Assembly (NCBI GenBank): GCA_041397825.1
Contig: JAWKVX010000003.1
Span: 806,001 to 870,000, forward strand
Length of the DNA: 64,000 bases
Reading direction: 5' to 3'
DNA from: JANNSX01 sp041397825
Lineage (GTDB): Bacteria > Pseudomonadota > Alphaproteobacteria > Rhizobiales > Hyphomicrobiaceae
Below are positions 16,106 through 24,932 of this stretch, one piece after another. Below the pieces are notes generated by a model. It was not told the DNA's origin and ran no database searches. It saw only the letters and a program-made list of their open reading frames with translations. A program made the position numbers and the translations under genes. Within the stretch, counting starts at the first letter, position 1. Every line of letters starts with the position of its first letter.

Positions 16106-16948
16106 ATGAGCACTGCAATGGCGGCCATGCGCCGGCCGATGAAGGATTACGACGCTCGCCACTTTCTCTTCGAGGCGCCGGGCGACGGTCGCGTGGCGAC
16201 CATCCGCCTGAACCGCCCGGAGCGCAAGAACCCGCTGACATTCGAGAGCTACGCCGAGCTCGGCGCACTCTTCCGGGCGCTGGCACAGGCCTCGGACGTT
16301 CGAGCCGTGGTGGTGACCGGGGCGGGAGGCAACTTCTCCTCGGGCGGCGACGTCTTCGAGATCATCGAGCCCTTGACGCGGATGGCGATGCCGGAGCTGA
16401 TGGCCTTCACGCGCATGACCGGCGAGCTGGTGCGGGCCATGCGGGCGGCGCCCCAGCCCATCATTGCCGCCATCGACGGAATATGCGCCGGGGCAGGCGC
16501 GATCATGGCCATGGCCTCGGATCTGAGGCTTGCGACACCGGAGGCCAAGACCGCCTTCCTGTTTGCCCGCGTCGGACTCTCAGGGGCGGACATGGGCGCG
16601 TGTGGCATCCTGCCGAGGATCATCGGCCAGGGCCGCGCCGCCGAGTTGCTCTTCACAGGCCGCGCCATGACGGCGGCGGAAGGCGAGGCCTGGGGGTTCT
16701 TCAACGCGGTCCATCCGGCCGCCGAGCTCGAGACAATGGCCCTTGAGCTCGCCCGCTCGCTTGCGGACGGACCTTGGTTCGCGCATGCCATGACGAAGAC
16801 CATGTTGAACCAGGAATGGGCCATGAGCCTCGAGGCGCTGATCGAATCCGAGGCGCAAGCGCAGGCCATCTGCATGGCCACCGGCGATTTCCGCCGCGCA
16901 TTCGAGGCGTTTGCCGCGAAGGCGAAGCCAGTCTTCGAGGGACGCTGA
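16106..16948 (+). CDS. Enoyl-CoA hydratase/isomerase family protein
   Basis: The 280-residue crotonase-fold protein has the two CoA/oxyanion-hole segments GGNFSSGGDVFEII and DGICAGAGAIMAMASDLRLA and a following GADMGACGILPRIIG. The start at 16106 is 4 bases after the SDR stop and the frame upstream is ignored. Its operon position suggests hydration or hydrolytic ring opening of an alicyclic enoyl-CoA formed after ring reduction. Assignment to a specific step cannot be made from sequence. Confidence 0.85.
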   Translation: MSTAMAAMRRPMKDYDARHFLFEAPGDGRVATIRLNRPERKNPLTFESYAELGALFRALAQASDVRAVVVTGAGGNFSSGGDVFEIIEPLTRMAMPELMAFTRMTGELVRAMRAAPQPIIAAIDGICAGAGAIMAMASDLRLATPEAKTAFLFARVGLSGADMGACGILPRIIGQGRAAELLFTGRAMTAAEGEAWGFFNAVHPAAELETMALELARSLADGPWFAHAMTKTMLNQEWAMSLEALIESEAQAQAICMATGDFRRAFEAFAAKAKPVFEGR

Positions 16949-16952
16949 GGCG

Positions 16953-18137
16953 ATGTCATCCTCCGGACATGCTCAGCCGCCGCCCCGCGACCATCTCGAC
17001 TGGCCGTTTTTCACTGGAGGCGAGCGCGAGCACATGCGCCGGCTTGATGCCTTCGTCGCGGAGGGGGGGCTCGCCGGCATCGATCACGGCGATGTCGATG
17101 GGACATGCGTCGCGCTCGTCCGCCGTCTCGGCGAGGCGGGGTTGCTCGCTAGCGGCGTGGCGTCCGCGGACGGCCGGGGACCTCCGATCTCGTCACGGCA
17201 CATCTGCCTGACGCGCGAGACTCTGGCCTGGCATGACGGCCTCGCCGATTTCACCTTCGCGATGCAGGGGCTCGGCACCGGGGCGATCGGTCTTGCCGGC
17301 TCGGCGGAGCTCAAGGGACGGGTGCTGCCGAAGGTGCGGGCCGGCGACTGGCTCGCCGCCTTCGCGCTCTCGGAGGCGGAGGCCGGCTCGGATGTCGCGG
17401 CGATGCGCTGTACCGCCCGCCTTGACGGAGCCGACTACGTGCTCGACGGCGAGAAGACCTGGATCTCAAACGGCGGCATTGCCAGCGTCTACACCGTCTT
17501 CGCCCGGACCGGCGAAGCACCGGGGACACGCGGTATCTCGGCCTTCGTCGTGCTGGCCGATGATCCCGGTTTCTCTATCAAGGAGCGGATCGAGGTGATG
17601 GCCCCGCATCCGCTCGCCACACTTCGTTTCGAAGGCTGCCGCATTCCGGCCACTCGCCGTCTCGGCGCTGCCGGCGAGGGTTTCAAGATCGCCATGCGCA
17701 CGCTCGACATCTTCCGCGCCTCCGTGGCCGCAGCCGCCCTGGGCTTCGCCCGCCGCGCGCTGGCCGAGGCGCTCGCCCATGCGAAATCGCGGCCGATGCT
17801 CGGTGGCAAACTCGGCGATCTGCAGCTGACGCAGGCGGCCCTCGGCGACATGGCCGCCGGCATCGACGCGGCGGCGCTTCTGACCTATCGCGCCGCCTGG
17901 CGTCGTGACGAGCAGAAGCTGCCGACGACGCGCGAGGCGGCCATGGCGAAGATGGTCGCCACCGAGACCGCGCAAGAGGTCATCGACCGCGCTGTGCAGC
18001 TGTTCGGCGGTCGCGGCGTCCGGTCCGGCGAGGTAGTCGAGCGGCTGTATCGGGAGATCCGGGCGCTGCGGATCTATGAAGGCGCGACCGAGGTGCAGAA
18101 GCTCATCATCGCGCGCGAAGTATTGAAGACCCCTTGA
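16953..18137 (+). CDS. Acyl-CoA dehydrogenase
   Basis: The 394-residue flavoprotein has the family blocks FALSEAEAGSDVAAMRCTA (FAD/substrate loop) near residue 130, GEKTWISNGG, and the C-terminal QLFGGRGVRSGEVVERLYRE and LRIYEGATEVQKLIIAR with the Glu-Gly-Thr segment at the usual catalytic-base position. It starts 4 bases after the hydratase. In this operon it probably dehydrogenates a saturated or partly reduced acyl-CoA. It is distinct from an isovaleryl-CoA dehydrogenase because it lies in the aromatic operon, not the liu cluster. Confidence 0.9.
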   Translation: MSSSGHAQPPPRDHLDWPFFTGGEREHMRRLDAFVAEGGLAGIDHGDVDGTCVALVRRLGEAGLLASGVASADGRGPPISSRHICLTRETLAWHDGLADFTFAMQGLGTGAIGLAGSAELKGRVLPKVRAGDWLAAFALSEAEAGSDVAAMRCTARLDGADYVLDGEKTWISNGGIASVYTVFARTGEAPGTRGISAFVVLADDPGFSIKERIEVMAPHPLATLRFEGCRIPATRRLGAAGEGFKIAMRTLDIFRASVAAAALGFARRALAEALAHAKSRPMLGGKLGDLQLTQAALGDMAAGIDAAALLTYRAAWRRDEQKLPTTREAAMAKMVATETAQEVIDRAVQLFGGRGVRSGEVVERLYREIRALRIYEGATEVQKLIIAREVLKTP

Positions 18138-18161
18138 GGACGAGGACGGAGCGGAGGACGA

Positions 18162-18557
18162 ATGCACGAGGTGCTGCAACCCGAGGGCTGGGCGAAGCCG
18201 GTCGGCTATGCCAATGGCGTCGCCGCCAGCGGCCGCACGATCTATGTCGGCGGCCAGATTGGCTGGAATGCGCGCCAGGAGTTCGAGACGGATGAGCTCG
18301 TTGGGCAGGTGCGGCAGACGCTGCTGAACGTCGTCGCCGTGCTGGCGGCCGGAGGCGCACGCCCCGAGCATGTCGTATCCATGACCTGGTACTTCACCGA
18401 CAAGCGCGACTATCTCGCCAACCTCCGGGCGATCGGCGCGTCCTATCGCGAGATCATGGGCCGGCATTTCCCGGCGATCGCCGCGGTCGAGGTCTCGGCG
18501 TTGATCGAGGATCGTGCGAAGGTCGAGATCCAGGCAATCGCTGTCGTGGATGGCTAG
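18162..18557 (+). CDS. RidA-family protein (enamine/imine deaminase type)
   Basis: The 131-residue protein has the RidA/YjgF fold markers GRTIYVGGQIGWNA and VGQVRQTLLNVVAVLAAGGA, and ends FPAIAAVEVSALIEDRAKVEIQAIAVV; the conserved late Arg is present. RidA proteins hydrolyse reactive enamines or imines to ketones plus ammonia. The reaction fits an operon where a 2-amino-cyclohexenyl-CoA enamine would be produced by the fused monooxygenase/reductase, and it is the main hint for an aminobenzoyl-CoA rather than a salicylyl-CoA substrate. The role is inferred. Confidence 0.85.
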   Translation: MHEVLQPEGWAKPVGYANGVAASGRTIYVGGQIGWNARQEFETDELVGQVRQTLLNVVAVLAAGGARPEHVVSMTWYFTDKRDYLANLRAIGASYREIMGRHFPAIAAVEVSALIEDRAKVEIQAIAVVDG

Positions 18558-18644
18558 GCGGCGGAGACCGCTTGTCTCTGCCCTCTCGCTCTTGTCGGCG
18601 ATCCGTGCCACCATTGGCGGGTCTTGCATTGGGAGGCGCATCGC

Positions 18645-20645
18645 ATGTCCGGGAATCGTCAAGTGCGTGGCGTCTGTCCAGTCGATTGCATGGACAGCTG
18701 CGCCTGGATCGCAACCATCGAGGATGGCCGCGTCACCGGGGTTGCAGGCGACAAGACGCATCCGATCACGCGCGGCGCGCTGTGCGCCAAGCTGCGCGAC
18801 TACGAGCAGAGACTGACCGCCCCAGGTAGATTGTTGCACCCCTACAAACGTCGTGGTGCCAAGGGGACAGGTGCATTCGAGCGCATCTCCTGGCACGAAG
18901 CGATTGACACGATCGCAGCCCGGTTCACGGCCATCATAGCCGAGTCCGGGGCCGAGGCCTTGATGCCGTTCCACTATCTGGGCTCGATGGGCGTGGTGCA
19001 GCGGCAGGCACCGATGCGCCTCTTTCATGCGCTGGGGGCGAGCCGCGTGCACGGCAATGTCTGTGCAGAATCGGCAAGCGCGCTCGCTGGCCAGGGCCAT
19101 CCATTGGGTGTGGATCCGGAGGAAACACCCGCAGCCGAGCTCGTCATCCTCTGGGGGCAGAACACGCTGACAACGGGCCATCACCAGTGGCACTTCATCG
19201 AGGAGGCGCGGCGCCGCAACGGTGCGCGCATCATTGCCATCGACCCGCGAGCGACCCGCACAACCCGGCAGGCCGATTGGCACTTGGCACCGCGGCCAGG
19301 ATCGGACGCCGTGCTCGCCGCAGCGATCGGTCGTGTGATGTTGAAAGAGAGGCTTGCCGATCTCGAGCTGGCGGCCCTCTGGGTGGCTGATCTCGATGCT
19401 TATCGTGCCGCCGTGGCGCCTTGGACGCCCGAACGCGCCGCAGCGGCGACTGGGCTCGATCCTGAGGACATCGTCGCTTTAGCCCGTGCGTTTGCGGCCG
19501 CAACGCCGGCGTTGATACGTGCCGGTATCGCACCTCAGCAGACCGAACATGGCGAGGCGTATGTCCGCCAGTTGTCGGCACTCGCCATCCTCGGCGGTCA
19601 TTGGCGGCATCGGGGTGGCGGCCTGTCGATCCTCTACGGGCCACCGCTCGATGAGCAACCGGCGGCACGGACCGATTTGCTCAAGAAGGCGCCGCGCAGT
19701 CTCGACATGGCAAAGCTTGGCGCCATTCTTACGGATGCAAGTCTGGCGCCGCCGGTTCATGGCCTCATGGTGTGGTCCGCCAATCCGGCGTCGACACAAA
19801 TCGACAGTGGTCGCGTCAAGCAAGGGCTGGCCCGCGAGGATCTTTTCACCGTCGTCGCCGACCATTTCGTCACCGATACCGCTCGCTATGCCGATATCCT
19901 GCTGCCGGCTACGACACAGCTCGAGCATGTCGATGTTCAGGGGGCCTGGGGACATCATTATGTCTCCGCCAATACACCGGCGATTGCTCCACTCGGTGAG
20001 GCGCGCAGCTCGGGCGCGATCATGCGAGCGCTGGCGGAAGGTCTGGGGATGACAGACCCGGCACTCAAGGAGAGTGACGAGGCCATCGCCGCATCGGTGC
20101 TGCCGGAGGGCTGGTCGCTCGAGGATCTTCAGGCAAGGGGCTGGCGGGCGCTGACCCCATCGCGACCCACCATTGCAGCCAGAGCGAAAATGCTCCATCT
20201 GACCGGCGAGCCCATCGAGGCGCCGCCGGCCAATCCACCTGGCCACCTCCAGCTTCTGACGCCCAAATCGCACTACTTCCTCAACTCGTCCTTCGCCAAC
20301 ATGGCGCGCCAGCGCAAATCGCAGGGTGAGCCGACCGTGCAGGTCAGCGCAGCAGATGCCGAGCGGCTGGGGCTTTCGCAAGGCGACCGTGTCGAGCTGG
20401 CGAGTGACGTAGGCCGTGTGGAGGTACGGGTGCGTATCGCCGACGGCCTCCTGGCCGGCATTGCTGTCTTCGAGGGCAAATGGTGGGGCGCGCCCGGAGA
20501 GGCAGCGGCCGAGATGAACCTGCTCACGGCCTCGCGCTGGTCGCCAGAGGGCCAGCCTGCCTACAACGAGTGTTTTGTGCGGCTGCGCCGGCTCGGCGGC
20601 GAAGAGCCTAACCATATCGGCGCACAGCAGGCGACGACCAGTTGA
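18645..20645 (+). CDS. Molybdopterin-dependent oxidoreductase with [4Fe-4S] site
   Basis: The 666-residue protein begins with the iron-sulfur motif CPVDCMDSCAW followed by the fourth Cys in RGALCAKL. It continues with the Mo-bis-MGD core (ALGASRVHGNVCAESASA, ELVILWGQNTLTTGHHQW, DPRATRTTRQADWHL) and ends with the C-terminal molydopterin-binding barrel (PTVQVSAADAERLGLSQGDR). It resembles cytoplasmic anaerobic-dehydrogenase-type (BisC/formate dehydrogenase-like) proteins; no Tat signal is seen. ATG 18645 is preceded by GGGAGG and preferred to the upstream TTG. Its substrate is unknown; partner subunits are not adjacent. Confidence 0.85.
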   Translation: MSGNRQVRGVCPVDCMDSCAWIATIEDGRVTGVAGDKTHPITRGALCAKLRDYEQRLTAPGRLLHPYKRRGAKGTGAFERISWHEAIDTIAARFTAIIAESGAEALMPFHYLGSMGVVQRQAPMRLFHALGASRVHGNVCAESASALAGQGHPLGVDPEETPAAELVILWGQNTLTTGHHQWHFIEEARRRNGARIIAIDPRATRTTRQADWHLAPRPGSDAVLAAAIGRVMLKERLADLELAALWVADLDAYRAAVAPWTPERAAAATGLDPEDIVALARAFAAATPALIRAGIAPQQTEHGEAYVRQLSALAILGGHWRHRGGGLSILYGPPLDEQPAARTDLLKKAPRSLDMAKLGAILTDASLAPPVHGLMVWSANPASTQIDSGRVKQGLAREDLFTVVADHFVTDTARYADILLPATTQLEHVDVQGAWGHHYVSANTPAIAPLGEARSSGAIMRALAEGLGMTDPALKESDEAIAASVLPEGWSLEDLQARGWRALTPSRPTIAARAKMLHLTGEPIEAPPANPPGHLQLLTPKSHYFLNSSFANMARQRKSQGEPTVQVSAADAERLGLSQGDRVELASDVGRVEVRVRIADGLLAGIAVFEGKWWGAPGEAAAEMNLLTASRWSPEGQPAYNECFVRLRRLGGEEPNHIGAQQATTS

Positions 20646-20700
20646 GCGGCACTTGGGACGGCGGCATGGGAACTGGCCGGAATGATCAAGTGGACTTACC

Positions 20701-21501
20701 TCAGGCAAAGGCCAGCGAGACACTGCCGAACGTCCCGAAGTCGGCCTCGAAACGAGAGCCAGACGGCGCTTCTAGGGGCCGGATGAAGGAGCCCGAGAGC
20801 ACGATGTCACCGGCCGCCACCGAAGCCCCATGCTCGGCGAGCCGGCGCACCAGCCAGACGATACCGGTCACCGGATCGTCGAGGACACCGGCGCCGAGGC
20901 CCGTCTCCTCGACGATGCCGTCGCGTTTGACGACAGCGCCGACCCAGCGGAGATCGTGCTCCTCGATCGGATGACGTTCTCGGCCGAGGACAAGGCCGGC
21001 ATTGGCGGCATTGTCGGCGACGGTGTCGGTGATGAGACGCGCCTTGCCCGTCGCTGGATCGACGCGCTGAATGCGGGTGTCGAGGATCTCGAGCGACGGG
21101 GCGACGGAGCGGGTCGCGCGGATGACATCGTCGCGCGTGACCTCCGCCGATCCGAGAGGAGCGCCCATGATGAAGGCGATCTCCGCCTCGACGCGGGGTT
21201 GGATGAAGCGGCCCAGCGGTACGGTGGCGCCATCCTCGAACAGCATGTCGTCGAGCAGCACACCGGAATCTGGCGTCGTGATGCCGAGGGCCTGCTGCAT
21301 GGCGCGCGAGGTCAACCCGATCTTCCAGCCGATCACTGAGCGGCCGAGAGCCCGCTTGCGCGCAACCAGGGCGGCTTGGACGGCATAGGCATCCTCCAGC
21401 GTCATGTCCGGATGGGCGAGGCTCAGCAGGCCGCGCTGGCGGCCGCGGCTTTCGGCATCCAGCAGTGACTGGGCCGCGAGGATGATGTCATCCGGGGTCA
21501 T
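20701..21501 (-). CDS. hpaH: 2-oxo-hept-4-ene-1,7-dioate hydratase-type protein
   Basis: The 266-residue protein belongs to the MhpD/HpaH hydratase family, with LEDAYAVQAALVARK, GWKIGLTSRAMQQALGI, the metal-binding PRVEAEIAFIMG and the final FEADFGTFGSVSLAF. In homoprotocatechuate degradation it hydrates 2-oxohept-4-ene-1,7-dioate before aldol cleavage. The start at 21501 overlaps the stop of the upstream dioxygenase gene (ATGA), so the two are coupled. The hpa assignment depends on that neighbour and on the aldehyde dehydrogenase before it. Confidence 0.82.
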   Translation of the reverse strand: MTPDDIILAAQSLLDAESRGRQRGLLSLAHPDMTLEDAYAVQAALVARKRALGRSVIGWKIGLTSRAMQQALGITTPDSGVLLDDMLFEDGATVPLGRFIQPRVEAEIAFIMGAPLGSAEVTRDDVIRATRSVAPSLEILDTRIQRVDPATGKARLITDTVADNAANAGLVLGRERHPIEEHDLRWVGAVVKRDGIVEETGLGAGVLDDPVTGIVWLVRRLAEHGASVAAGDIVLSGSFIRPLEAPSGSRFEADFGTFGSVSLAFA

Positions 21502-22478
21502 GGGGCGATGATCGGTTGCGCTTTGAGATCGCTCTCGCACTCATCGACGCCATCGAAGGTCGAGCCTTCCTCGAACCAGCTCCTGGGTGCTGGCGCCCCC
21601 CAGAGAGTCTGGCGCTGCGGATCCCTGAGGCCCCACTTGATGGGCTCAAGGTCGGGGTCCGTGGTCTGGTAGTCGGAGCAGTAGAACTCGATGCGATGGC
21701 CATCCGGGTCGCGGACGTAGAGAAAGAACGCGTTGGAGATACCGTGCCGACCGGGGCCGCGCTCGATATGGGACACGTAGCCGGTGGTCGACATCAGGTC
21801 GAGCAGATCGATGATGTTGAGCGGCGAGGGGACCCAGAAGGCCGTGTGGTGGAGGCGCGGGCCGCGACCGTTGGTGAAGGCGATGTCGTGGACGCCGCCC
21901 TTGCGATGCATCCAGGCGGCCCAGGTGCGGCCTGTCTCCTCGTCCGCCGTGTACTCGGTGACGCGAAAGCCCATTTCGGCATAGAAGGCGACGGAGGCAT
22001 CGACATTGCTCGAGAACAGGTTGAAGTGATCGATGCGCAGCGGTTTCACGCCACGATAGAGCCTGTATTGCTGATGGATCGGCGCGAGGCGCTCCATGCG
22101 CGCATAGAGCTCGATCGGAACGCCGAACAGGTCAGAGCTCCGAAGCACGCGCCCCATGTAGGGCCGCTCGATCCATTCCGTCTTGCGGCCTTTCGCCTGG
22201 AACCATTCGGCGGCCTTGTCGAGGTCGGGCTCGTCCCAGACCTTGAAGCCCAGCACGCCGACGCCGGGGCTCGCGGCTCTCTCGAGGATGAGGCAGTGAT
22301 GGCCCCGCTCCTCCAGGCCGCGGAGATAGATGGCGTCGTTGTCCGCATGCGTCGTTTGTAGCCCGATGGTGTCGGCGTAGAAGGCCCGGGCGTGGTCGAG
22401 GTCGGTGACCCGGAGGACGACATGGCTCAAGCGAACAATGTTGAATGGCGGATAGAGATTGGGTTTCGGGATCGCCAT
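21498..22478 (-). CDS. hpaD: Extradiol ring-cleavage dioxygenase, 3,4-dihydroxyphenylacetate 2,3-dioxygenase type
   Basis: The 326-residue protein is a type I extradiol dioxygenase with two vicinal-oxygen-chelate domains. RLSHVVLRVTDLDHARAFY opens the first; LRIDHFNLF begins the second. The second-domain metal ligands are in RLHHTAFWV and in the terminal GHRIEFYCSDY (Glu). These motifs suit homoprotocatechuate 2,3-dioxygenase, which opens 3,4-dihydroxyphenylacetate next to a hydroxyl. The start at 22478 gives MAIPKPN and lies 23 bases from the dehydrogenase gene. A related catechol substrate cannot be excluded. Confidence 0.85.
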   Translation of the reverse strand: MAIPKPNLYPPFNIVRLSHVVLRVTDLDHARAFYADTIGLQTTHADNDAIYLRGLEERGHHCLILERAASPGVGVLGFKVWDEPDLDKAAEWFQAKGRKTEWIERPYMGRVLRSSDLFGVPIELYARMERLAPIHQQYRLYRGVKPLRIDHFNLFSSNVDASVAFYAEMGFRVTEYTADEETGRTWAAWMHRKGGVHDIAFTNGRGPRLHHTAFWVPSPLNIIDLLDLMSTTGYVSHIERGPGRHGISNAFFLYVRDPDGHRIEFYCSDYQTTDPDLEPIKWGLRDPQRQTLWGAPAPRSWFEEGSTFDGVDECESDLKAQPIIAP

Positions 22479-22501
22479 GCCCACGTCCTTCTGGCTAAGG
22501 T

Positions 22502-24013
22502 TCAGGCCCCAAGTCGCGGAATCTTGTGCTGGCCGGTCGCGAAGGCGACGTTCTTCTGCTCCATGTAGAACTCGAAGGACCAGTCGCCGCCGTCGCGGCC
22601 GATGCCACTGGCCTTGATGCCGCCAAAGGGCGTCGGCAGATGGCGCACATTCTCCGAGTTCACCCAGATCATGCCGGCCTCGAGCGCCTCCGAGACGCGA
22701 AGTGCACGCGTGACATCGTTGGTCCAGACATAGCCGGTCAATCCGAAGGCGACACCGTTCGCGATCTCCAGCGCCTCGGCCTCGTCGCGGAATGTGAGTG
22801 ATGTCAGGAACGGGCCGAAGACCTCTTCCTGGGCGATGCGCATCCCCGGTCTGGCCCCGGTGAACAGCGTCGGCGCGACGAACCAACCTCGATCGCCGAT
22901 GCGGCACCCACCCCCGGCAAGGGTCGCACCTTCGCTGCGGCCGATCTCAACATACGACATCACCTTGTCGAAGTGCGTCTTGCCGATGAGTGGACCGACC
23001 TCGGTCGCGGGATCGAGAGGATGGCCGACCTTGATCTTGCCGATCCGCTCAGCCAGCCGGGCATGGAAAGCATCGGCGATCGTTTCCTCTACCAGTAGCC
23101 TCGAGGACGAGGTGCAGCGCTCGCCATTGAGCGAGTAGATCATGAAGATGACGGCGTCCAGAGCCCGCTCCAGGTCGGCATCCTTGAAGACGATGACCGG
23201 GTTCTTGCCGCCGAGCTCCAGATGCACGCGTTTCAAAGTCGGCGCCCCTTGGCTCATGATCAGCGAGCCCGTCCGGCTCTCGCCGACAAAGGCGATCGCC
23301 TTGATGTCCGGATGCTCAGTCAGTGCCGTGCCCGCCGTCTCGCCGAATCCATTCGTGAGATTGAGGACGCCATCGGGGAGGCCCGCCTCGCGGCAGATCT
23401 CGGCCAGAAGACGCGCCGTCAGCGGCGAGAGCTCGGCCGGCTTGTGGACGACGGTGCAGCCGGCGGCGAGCGCAGGGGCGATCTTCCAGGTCGACAGCAT
23501 GAACGGCGTGTTCCACGGCGTGATGACGCCGACGGGGCCGATGGGCGAGCGCGATGTGACGTTGAGATGGTGTGCCGACGGCAGTGCCTTGCCGTCGCGG
23601 GCCGACGGCGCCATGTCGGCAAAATAGCGGAAATTCTCCGCCCCGCGGAGCGCAGCCTTCGACATGAACCGGTAGGCCTGCCCGGTGTCCCAGCACTCGC
23701 AGAGGGCGATCTCTTCGGCCCGCGCGACGATCGCGTCGGCGATCTTGTGCAGGATAGCCTTGCGCTTCTCGCCATCCATCGCCGCCCAACGCGGAAACGC
23801 CGCCTTCGCTGCCCGGGCCGCGAGATCGATGTCCTCGGCACCGCTGGCGGCGACCTCGGCAATGTGACTGTCGTCGACGGGTGAGGTGGTGGAGAATGTC
23901 CGGCCGCCGATGGCCGGCCGGTCCTCGCCGCCGATCAGGTTCTTGATGCCGGTCCGGCGCACTCGCCCGAGGTGGGCCTCGAGGCTCCGGATGTTCTTGT
24001 CGAGATCGCTCAT
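22502..24013 (-). CDS. hpaE: 5-carboxymethyl-2-hydroxymuconate semialdehyde dehydrogenase-type aldehyde dehydrogenase
   Basis: The 503-residue aldehyde dehydrogenase has the NAD-binding PWNTPFMLSTWKIAPAL, the general-base Glu in HLELGGKNPVIVF and the nucleophile Cys in NGERCTSSSRLLVE; all are intact. It would oxidise the semialdehyde ring-cleavage product released by the adjacent dioxygenase. Gene order here is hpaE-hpaD-hpaH in the direction of transcription, lacking the isomerase/decarboxylase and the aldolase. The start at 24013 (MSDLDKN) is preferred over an upstream start 24 bases earlier. Confidence 0.87.
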   Translation of the reverse strand: MSDLDKNIRSLEAHLGRVRRTGIKNLIGGEDRPAIGGRTFSTTSPVDDSHIAEVAASGAEDIDLAARAAKAAFPRWAAMDGEKRKAILHKIADAIVARAEEIALCECWDTGQAYRFMSKAALRGAENFRYFADMAPSARDGKALPSAHHLNVTSRSPIGPVGVITPWNTPFMLSTWKIAPALAAGCTVVHKPAELSPLTARLLAEICREAGLPDGVLNLTNGFGETAGTALTEHPDIKAIAFVGESRTGSLIMSQGAPTLKRVHLELGGKNPVIVFKDADLERALDAVIFMIYSLNGERCTSSSRLLVEETIADAFHARLAERIGKIKVGHPLDPATEVGPLIGKTHFDKVMSYVEIGRSEGATLAGGGCRIGDRGWFVAPTLFTGARPGMRIAQEEVFGPFLTSLTFRDEAEALEIANGVAFGLTGYVWTNDVTRALRVSEALEAGMIWVNSENVRHLPTPFGGIKASGIGRDGGDWSFEFYMEQKNVAFATGQHKIPRLGA

Positions 24014-24055
24014 GGCTGCTCGCGTCGGATTCAACATTACTCGAGAGAGCTCACA

Positions 24056-24919
24056 TTATGTGAGATCGATGCGAAGTCCATCGCGACCAAGATGCAGCGG
24101 GCCCGACCAGTGGGGACGGACGGCCGCTTCCCAATGCTCCTCCGTGAAGTTCGGATCATCGGATGGAATGAGGTGGTTCAGGGCCAGCGCCTTGACGCCG
24201 GCTTCGGTCGCCAGCCGGGCGGCGTCGTGCGCGAAGGTGTGTGAGCGCAGCCAGTGTTTCATGAGACGGTCGTCGGCGTTGCCGATGCGCTTCATGAGGG
24301 GGCCGAGCGCATCTTCGAGCATCACCTCGTGGATGAGGAGGTCGGCGTTCCGGGCAAACATCGCAAGGGGAGGGTGGTATGCCGTGTCGCCGGAAAAGAC
24401 GACGTGATGGGTCGGCGAGCAAAACGACAGCGCAAAAGTGTCGATCAGCGGCGGATGCACATTTCGCATGGCGCGGACCGCAATCCCCGACACATCCGTC
24501 ACATCGCCGGCATCGAGTGTGCGGACGCGTACAAGATCGCGCAGGTCGGGCCGCCCTTCATCCGCCATCCTAAGGTCGATGTCGGCTCGCATCGACACGA
24601 GGAAGCTCTGCCAATAGGTCTCGAGTCCCTCGGGTCCCCAGACCTCGACCGGCGTTTTGAGGCCTGCGGTCCAGGCCGTATGCAGCAACGGACCGAGTTC
24701 CAGATAGTGATCGGAGTGCAGATGTGTGATGAAAATATGCGAGAGGTCGCGGAGCTGCATGCCCTGCGCGACGAGGCCCCGCGAGACGCCAAGGCCGCAA
24801 TCGATGACGATCCTCCGGCCGTCGATCGAAAGCAGGGACGAGGTCGGCATGGTCGAGCCCGGCCGGATGGCGGGGCCGCCCTTGGTGCCGAGGAGCGCGA
24901 CATAGCTGCCGGTAGCCAT
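24056..24919 (-). CDS. MBL-fold metallohydrolase (RNase Z/AtsA-like group)
   Basis: The 287-residue protein carries the complete zinc motif HLHSDH (IFITHLHSDHYLELGPLLH) near residue 63, then FSGDTAYHPPL and a late LNHLIP histidine, as in two-zinc metallo-beta-lactamase-fold hydrolases of the ribonuclease Z/arylsulfatase-like group. Location between hpaE and an aminotransferase gene on the same strand suggests an accessory catabolic hydrolase, perhaps of a lactone or ester. No specific substrate is evident. The start at 24919 gives MATGSYVALLGTKGG. Confidence 0.82.
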   Translation of the reverse strand: MATGSYVALLGTKGGPAIRPGSTMPTSSLLSIDGRRIVIDCGLGVSRGLVAQGMQLRDLSHIFITHLHSDHYLELGPLLHTAWTAGLKTPVEVWGPEGLETYWQSFLVSMRADIDLRMADEGRPDLRDLVRVRTLDAGDVTDVSGIAVRAMRNVHPPLIDTFALSFCSPTHHVVFSGDTAYHPPLAMFARNADLLIHEVMLEDALGPLMKRIGNADDRLMKHWLRSHTFAHDAARLATEAGVKALALNHLIPSDDPNFTEEHWEAAVRPHWSGPLHLGRDGLRIDLT

Positions 24920-24932
24920 CACGAGCTTCTCC

